Source: AP-15 sp963712825 (GTDB lineage: Bacteria > Pseudomonadota > Alphaproteobacteria > ATCC43930 > CGMCC-115725). From it: a stretch of DNA of 64,000 nucleotides. Location: positions 434,001 to 498,000 of the forward strand of contig CAVQJP010000016.1 in assembly GCA_963712825.1 (NCBI GenBank), in the 5' to 3' direction. This document shows, in pieces, positions 59,613-64,000 of the stretch. Under the pieces are notes generated by a model. That model did not search any database. It was not told the origin of the DNA and saw nothing but the letters and a program-made list of their open reading frames with translations. Numbering within the stretch: the stretch's first letter is position 1; every line of letters starts with the position of its first letter. Both the position numbers and the translations under genes were made by a program.

Positions 59613-60569
59613 GTGAAGACGGGCGAGCGCGCGGCGGTGGAAGCGGTCGGCACGTTTATGGGCGTGCCGGCCTCGCGCGACCTGTCGGCGAGCAAGGCGG
59701 CGGTGCTGGGCATCCCGTTCGACTGCGGCTTTCATCCGACGCGGGTCGGCGCGCGGCTCGGGCCAAGCTCGATCCGTGAGCATTCGGGGCTGGTGCGGCG
59801 CTACGAGCCGCCGGCTCGCGATTACGACCCGGTCGCCCGGCTTGCCCTGGTCGACTGCGGCGATGTCAGGGTGCGCTCGGGCTATGTCGCCGAGGCGTTC
59901 GAGAATATCGAGGCGGCGGTGACCGAGATCGTCGAGGCGGGTGCGATCCCGCTGACGATGGGCGGCGATGGTGCGGTGACGCTGCCGCAGCTGCGCGCGC
60001 TGCACCGCCGCCATCGCGATCTCGTCGTTTTGCACGTCGACGCGCATACCGACACCTATCCCGACGACGGCGAGAGCAAGTACACCAATGCCACGACCTT
60101 TACCCGCGCCGCCGAAGAGGGCGCCGTCGACGCGAAGAATTCGATCCATCTCGGCGCGCGCGGCGCGGTGGCGATGGCGGGCCTCTTCGAATACGCCCGC
60201 AACTGGGGCTACGAGCTGATCCCCGGCGTCGAGCTCGACAGTCTCGGCATTCCGGCGGTGCTGGCCCACATCCGCGGGCGGCTCGCCGGGCGGCCGGTCT
60301 ACCTGTGCTTTGACATGGACGTGTTCGACCCGTCGGTGGCGCCGGGCGTGTGCACGCCCACCTGGGGCGGGCTCAGCGCCAAGGAGGGGCTGAGGATCCT
60401 CGACGGGCTTGCGGAACTGGATTTTGTCGCCTTTGATGTTAATACCGTCAGCCCGCCGCATGACAGCGCCGGGATGACCGCGTACCTCGCCGGCACGGTC
60501 ATGCACAAATGCCTGCAGCTCGCCTGCGCCGGGCTGGAGCGTGGGCGGTCGAACCAGCTCGCCCCGTGA
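59613..60569 (+). CDS. Arginase/agmatinase family ureohydrolase lacking one metal-ligand His
   Basis: 318 residues. Family metal motifs are DAHTDTY (143-149) and CFDMDVFDP (232-240), with FDVNTVSPPHD near 288. The first motif, normally GGDH, here reads GGDG (117-120), so the His that normally binds metal A is missing. Ureohydrolases split guanidino compounds to urea. With the His absent, activity or metal content may be altered. The start is GTG 59613 with GGAG upstream. The stop overlaps the enoyl-CoA hydratase start as GTGA. Confidence 0.85.
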   Translation: MKTGERAAVEAVGTFMGVPASRDLSASKAAVLGIPFDCGFHPTRVGARLGPSSIREHSGLVRRYEPPARDYDPVARLALVDCGDVRVRSGYVAEAFENIEAAVTEIVEAGAIPLTMGGDGAVTLPQLRALHRRHRDLVVLHVDAHTDTYPDDGESKYTNATTFTRAAEEGAVDAKNSIHLGARGAVAMAGLFEYARNWGYELIPGVELDSLGIPAVLAHIRGRLAGRPVYLCFDMDVFDPSVAPGVCTPTWGGLSAKEGLRILDGLAELDFVAFDVNTVSPPHDSAGMTAYLAGTVMHKCLQLACAGLERGRSNQLAP

Positions 60570-61381
60570 GCCAGCCCCCGATCAGCGTGATCGGCAACCG
60601 TTTTCTCGTCGAATACGACGAGCGGCCCGACGGCGGCCGCGTCGCGCGGCTGACGATCGACAATCGGCAGAAGCTCAACAGCCTCAACTCCGCGCTGATG
60701 GAGGAAATCGTCGCGACGATGGCGGGGGTCGCCGCCAACCCCGAATTGCGGCTCGCGATCCTCACCGGCGCCGGCGGCCGCGCCTTTGTCGGCGGCGCCG
60801 ACATTGCCGAAATCGCAGCCCTTGACCATGCCGGCGCGCGCCGGTTCATCACCCTCGTCCACCGCTGTTGCGCTGCGTTTCGCCATCTGCCGGCGCCGGT
60901 CATCGCCCGCATCGACGGCTACGCGCTCGGCGCCGGGCTGGAGCTCGCCGCCGCCTGCGATCTGCGCGTGGCCAGCGAAAATTCGTTCTTTGGCATGCCC
61001 GAGGTCGCGATCGGCATCCCGTCGGTGGTCGAGGCGGCGCTGCTGCCGCGGCTGGTCGGGGCGGGGCGCGCCCGCCGGCTGTTGTTGACCGGCGAGACGA
61101 TCGACGCCGCCCAGGCGCTGGCCTGGGGGCTGGTCGATGCGGTGGCGCCGGCCGACCGCCTCGACGACGCGGTCGCCGACTTGGCGCGGCCGATCCTCGC
61201 CGCTGGCCCTCGCTCGGTCCGGCTGCAAAAGTCGTTGATCCTCGACTGGGAGGAGCTGCCGGCCGAAGCCGCGATCGCGCGGGGCGTCGACGCGTTTGTC
61301 GCCGCCTTTGACAGCGGCGAGCCGGCGCGAATGGCCGGCGCCGCCCTCGCCCGGCTGACCGCGCGCCGGGCACGCCAATAA
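60566..61381 (+). CDS. Enoyl-CoA hydratase/isomerase family protein
   Basis: 271 residues. Crotonase oxyanion-hole segments are LNSLNSALMEE and GRAFVGGADIAEIAAL. The two catalytic glutamates are in GYALGAGLELAAACDL and GMPEVAIGIPSV. The start is GTG 60566, coupled to the ureohydrolase gene by a GTGA overlap. The pairing of a ureohydrolase with a crotonase suggests breakdown of a guanidino acid whose chain becomes a CoA ester; this is inference. Confidence 0.88.
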   Translation: MSQPPISVIGNRFLVEYDERPDGGRVARLTIDNRQKLNSLNSALMEEIVATMAGVAANPELRLAILTGAGGRAFVGGADIAEIAALDHAGARRFITLVHRCCAAFRHLPAPVIARIDGYALGAGLELAAACDLRVASENSFFGMPEVAIGIPSVVEAALLPRLVGAGRARRLLLTGETIDAAQALAWGLVDAVAPADRLDDAVADLARPILAAGPRSVRLQKSLILDWEELPAEAAIARGVDAFVAAFDSGEPARMAGAALARLTARRARQ

Positions 61382-61492
61382 ACCCGCCAAAATAGCGGCG
61401 CGCCGGAGCGAGGGAGCTCCGCACCGCTGACGCCCGCTTGACGCTGGGGATGCCAACTTCGGCAACTCGCGTGCCGGAGCCGGGGCGCCCCG

Positions 61493-62437
61493 ATGCCTCT
61501 CTCGATTGTCGAACAGGACGGCCAAATCGCGGTCGTCAGTCCCTATCACCCGAACTTTCCGGCGCGCGCCCGCATCCTCGGCGGCGAATGGGACAGCGTG
61601 CGGCGGGTTTGGGTGTTCGACGCGCGCGAGCACGACCGGGTGAAGTCGCTGTGCCGCGAAATCTACGGCACCGACGGAACCGGGTCCGAGGCCAGCGGCT
61701 CGGCGCAGTTCCCGAACCCCGCCCCGACCAACCGCTATCGCAACCAGTTTGCCGAAGGGCCCGCCGCCGTGCCGCATTATTACGGCCACCGTCAGCGGTT
61801 GCGCCAGCGGCTGGTCGATGCCGGGGCCGAAAACCTGCCCGATTACGAATTGCTCGAAATGCTGCTGTTCGCCGCGAGCCAGCGCGGCGACGTAAAGCCA
61901 TTGGCCAAGTCGCTGCTCGCCCATTTCGGCGGCTTTGCCGAAGTCATGAGCGCCGAGCCGGACGCGCTCACCGCGGCGGGGCTCAACCTCGCCGGCATTG
62001 CCGCGGTCAAATCGGTGCGCGAGGCGGCGCTGCGGCTGATGCGCGCCGAATTGCAGGAGCGGCCCGTCGTCAATTCATGGGACAAGCTGATCGACTATTG
62101 CACCGCCCAGATCGCCCATGGCCAGGTCGAGGAGTTCCACATCCTGTTTCTCGACCGCAAAAACGTGCTGATCAAGCACGAGCGCCAGCAGAAGGGCACG
62201 GTCGACCACACCCCGGTCTATCCGCGCGAGGTCGTCAAGCGCGCGCTCGAGCTCGGCGCCTCGGCGCTGATCCTGGTGCACAACCACCCCTCGGGCGACC
62301 CGACCCCGTCCAAGGCCGACATCGCCGTGACCCAGGACATCAAAAAGGCCGCCGCCCCGCTCGGCGTGGTCTTGCACGATCACCTGATCATCGGCCGCAA
62401 CCGCCACCTCAGCCTGCGCGATTCCGGGCTGCTGTAG
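61493..62437 (+). CDS. RadC/JAB-domain DNA-repair-type protein with N-terminal HARP-like domain
   Basis: 314 residues. The C-terminal domain has the JAB metal-binding HNHPSGDPTPSKAD (263-276), preceded by the UPF0758 helix-hairpin-helix part PDYELLEMLLFA. The N-terminal 60 residues read FPARARILGGEWDSVRRVW and DREHDRVKSLC-like sequence DAREHDRVKSLCREIYGTDG, resembling the HARP-like fold seen in some helicases. RadC family proteins are linked to mobile or conjugative elements. The start is ATG 61493; a ribosome site is not obvious. Confidence 0.82.
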   Translation: MPLSIVEQDGQIAVVSPYHPNFPARARILGGEWDSVRRVWVFDAREHDRVKSLCREIYGTDGTGSEASGSAQFPNPAPTNRYRNQFAEGPAAVPHYYGHRQRLRQRLVDAGAENLPDYELLEMLLFAASQRGDVKPLAKSLLAHFGGFAEVMSAEPDALTAAGLNLAGIAAVKSVREAALRLMRAELQERPVVNSWDKLIDYCTAQIAHGQVEEFHILFLDRKNVLIKHERQQKGTVDHTPVYPREVVKRALELGASALILVHNHPSGDPTPSKADIAVTQDIKKAAAPLGVVLHDHLIIGRNRHLSLRDSGLL

Positions 62438-62470
62438 CGCCGCGCCGCCGGGTTTGCTCGCGCGCGGCGG

Positions 62471-63325
62471 TCAGGCCTGCAACGAGCCCTCGACGCAGGT
62501 CACCGAATGGCCGCCGAGCCAGATCGTATCGCCGTCGAACTCGATCGCGATCCGGCCGTCGCGGCCGAGGCGCCGCCCCTGGCGGGCGGCATAGCCCGGC
62601 CCCGCCAACAGCCGGTCGCGGCGGACGAGTGCGGCGACGCAGCCATTGCCGCTGCCGCAGACCGGGTCTTCCGGGACGCCCTCGCCGGGTGCGAACGAGC
62701 GCACTTCGAGCGCGCCGTCGCCGCCCGCCGGGTAGAGGCCGAAGACGTTGACCCCGGTGATGCCGGCCGGGTGCAACGCCGCGAGCTTGGCCATGTCGGG
62801 CTCGAGCGCCGCGACCGCCTCGCCGTCGCGAAGCTCTGCGGTAAACCAGACCGGCCCGACATCGACAATCGCTGCGCGCCGAATGTCGGCCTTCGCAATG
62901 CCGATGCTGTCCGCCACCGCAGCCAGCTGCGCCGGAGCCGGCTCGCGAAACTGCGGCTCGGGCAATGCCAGCAGCAGCCGCTCGCCGTCGATCCTGATGT
63001 CGACCAGTCCGCGCGCGCATTGCTGCACCAGCCGGCCGGGCGAGCGCGGCTTCAGACCATGGCGCAGCAGGGCGTGGGCGGAGCCGATCGTCGGATGGCC
63101 GGCAAACGGCAGCTCCCGCCGCGGCGTAAAGATGCGCAGACGATAGTCGGCCCGCTCGTCCGCCGGCGCGCAGACAAACGTCGTCTCCGACAGGTTGGTC
63201 CAGGCCGCGATCGACTGCATGGCCTCGCTCGTCAACCCGTCGCCGTCGAGCACGACCGCGACCGGGTTGCCCTTGAACGGCACCGTGGTAAATACATCCA
63301 CCTGCTGGAAGCCCAGCCGCTTCAT
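62471..63325 (-). CDS. PhzF family isomerase
   Basis: 284 residues of the diaminopimelate-epimerase fold. FKGNPVAVVLDGDGLTSEAM (17-36), the catalytic Glu in NLSETTFV (44-51), PRRELPFAGHPTIGSAHALL and CGSGNGCVAALV are PhzF features. It isomerises a small acid in relatives; the substrate is not known. Leftward, 33 bases from the RadC gene. Confidence 0.88.
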   Translation of the reverse strand: MKRLGFQQVDVFTTVPFKGNPVAVVLDGDGLTSEAMQSIAAWTNLSETTFVCAPADERADYRLRIFTPRRELPFAGHPTIGSAHALLRHGLKPRSPGRLVQQCARGLVDIRIDGERLLLALPEPQFREPAPAQLAAVADSIGIAKADIRRAAIVDVGPVWFTAELRDGEAVAALEPDMAKLAALHPAGITGVNVFGLYPAGGDGALEVRSFAPGEGVPEDPVCGSGNGCVAALVRRDRLLAGPGYAARQGRRLGRDGRIAIEFDGDTIWLGGHSVTCVEGSLQA

Positions 63326-63369
63326 TTGCGGTTCCTCCTCAAGCTGCGTCGATCAATGGGAGAGCGCCT

Positions 63370-64000
63370 TTGTTTCCGAGCCTGTCGGACGAGCAGCGGC
63401 AATTTATCGGCACGGTGCGCGAAGCCGCGCAGGGCGAGTTCCGCGCCCGCGCGCAGGATTACATGAACGGCGCCTTTCCGTGGGAGAACATACGCCGGCT
63501 TGCCGAATTGGGCGTCCTCGGCATGGCGGTGCCCGAGGAATATGGCGGGCTTGGATTGCCGGTCTTCGACACTGCCCTGGTGCTCGAAGAGATCGCCAAG
63601 GTCTGCTATGTGACGGCGATGGCGGTTTTGGGCGAGGTCGGGGTGCAGACCCGGATCATTGCCGCCTACGCGCCGGAGCCGGTCAAGGAGCGCATATTGC
63701 CGGCGGTGGTCAGCGGCGACTGCCTGCTGGCGATCTGCATGACCGAGCCCGACGCCGGCACCGACGTCGCCAGCTACAAGACCAATGTCGACCGGGTCGG
63801 CAACCGCCTCAAGCTCAACGGGGTCAAGACCCTGATCAGCCGCGCCGAGGAGGCCGGCATGTTTGTCGTCTTTACCCGCGTCGACAAAAAGCCGGGGCGC
63901 GAGGGCATCGGCTGCGTGCTGGTCGAGAAAGGGACGCCGGGGTTTTCGGTCACCGGCACCTATCACACGATGGGCGGCGAGAATTTGCATGAAATCCGCT
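63370..64000 (+). CDS. Acyl-CoA dehydrogenase, 5' part, cut by the window end
   Basis: The frame beginning TTG 63370 with GGGAGA upstream reads MFPSLSDEQRQFIGTVREAA and continues uninterrupted to the window edge, at least 210 codons. LAELGVLGMAVPEEYGGLGL, AICMTEPDAGTDVASYKT and LKLNGVKTLISRAEEAGMFV are acyl-CoA dehydrogenase signatures. The FAD/active-site C-terminal half lies beyond the window. The stop is not visible. Confidence 0.9.
   Translation, partial: MFPSLSDEQRQFIGTVREAAQGEFRARAQDYMNGAFPWENIRRLAELGVLGMAVPEEYGGLGLPVFDTALVLEEIAKVCYVTAMAVLGEVGVQTRIIAAYAPEPVKERILPAVVSGDCLLAICMTEPDAGTDVASYKTNVDRVGNRLKLNGVKTLISRAEEAGMFVVFTRVDKKPGREGIGCVLVEKGTPGFSVTGTYHTMGGENLHEIR

Overview
The window is GC-rich chromosomal DNA from an alphaproteobacterium, probably Rhodospirillales-like and free-living. 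The main evidence is the conserved run murA, DUF2948, hisG, hisD, UPF0262, maf, RNase G, yacG, with short gaps or overlaps between most of the genes. An NDUFS4-type complex I subunit, a twin-arginine solute-binding protein and many CCCGCGAAAGCGGG-type interspersed palindromes fit the same group. The genus cannot be fixed from the sequence. There is no rRNA, CRISPR array, integrase or recognisable prophage.

Layout. 1-9.0 kb: GST, beta-helix exported protein, membrane protein, DUF4160 protein, amidohydrolase, folB plus a Sul1/Sul2-like dihydropteroate synthase, a double VOC protein and an orphan solute-binding protein. 9.0-9.6 kb: a composite palindromic element with terminal inverted repeats, also present at 3.7 kb. 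9.6-11.7 kb: an HTH protein and three consecutive 102-residue alpha/beta-barrel proteins. 11.9-13.5 kb: a compositionally foreign two-gene cassette, a phosphoribosyltransferase-like protein overlapping a DprA-like protein, which resembles the anti-phage toxin-antitoxin pair ShosTA. 13.5-23.6 kb: TPP enzyme, cupin, cyclopropane synthase, enolase-superfamily enzyme, a frameshifted PEP-CTERM metalloprotease, an outer-membrane barrel protein and a DUF1003 protein. 24.0-25.5 kb: three tRNAs (Arg, Pro, Lys), the complex I subunit and an ECF sigma factor.

25.6-30.5 kb is a leftward operon: a complete polar amino-acid ABC transporter with DUF1989 and RidA proteins, possibly headed by a nitroreductase, which suggests uptake and breakdown of a nitrogen compound. 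30.8-34.4 kb: a Baeyer-Villiger-type monooxygenase, tRNA-Thr and small proteins. 34.4-42.1 kb: the murA-his-maf-rng-yacG block, then an orphan MT-A70 adenine methyltransferase and a retroviral-type aspartic protease. 42.3-46.3 kb: sulfatase, cyanase, an AbrB/PIN toxin-antitoxin pair, and a yybP-ykoY manganese riboswitch controlling mntP. 46.6-50.1 kb: a 1176-residue multidomain flavin/iron-sulfur oxidoreductase. 50.1-51.5 kb: a second AT-rich cassette of two overlapping genes, a two-TM protein with a PLD-like domain and a SAM methyltransferase, with no assignable function. 51.8-56.7 kb: a Liv-type ABC operon in which LivM and LivG are fused. 57-64 kb: peptide-type solute-binding protein, PPOX flavoprotein, ureohydrolase plus enoyl-CoA hydratase, HARP-like/RadC fusion, PhzF protein and an acyl-CoA dehydrogenase cut by the window end.

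The best candidates for something new are the PRTase/DprA-like pair, the TM-PLD/methyltransferase pair, the Sul-like folP beside folB, and the MITE-like element. All calls come from reading the sequence by eye; no database search was run.
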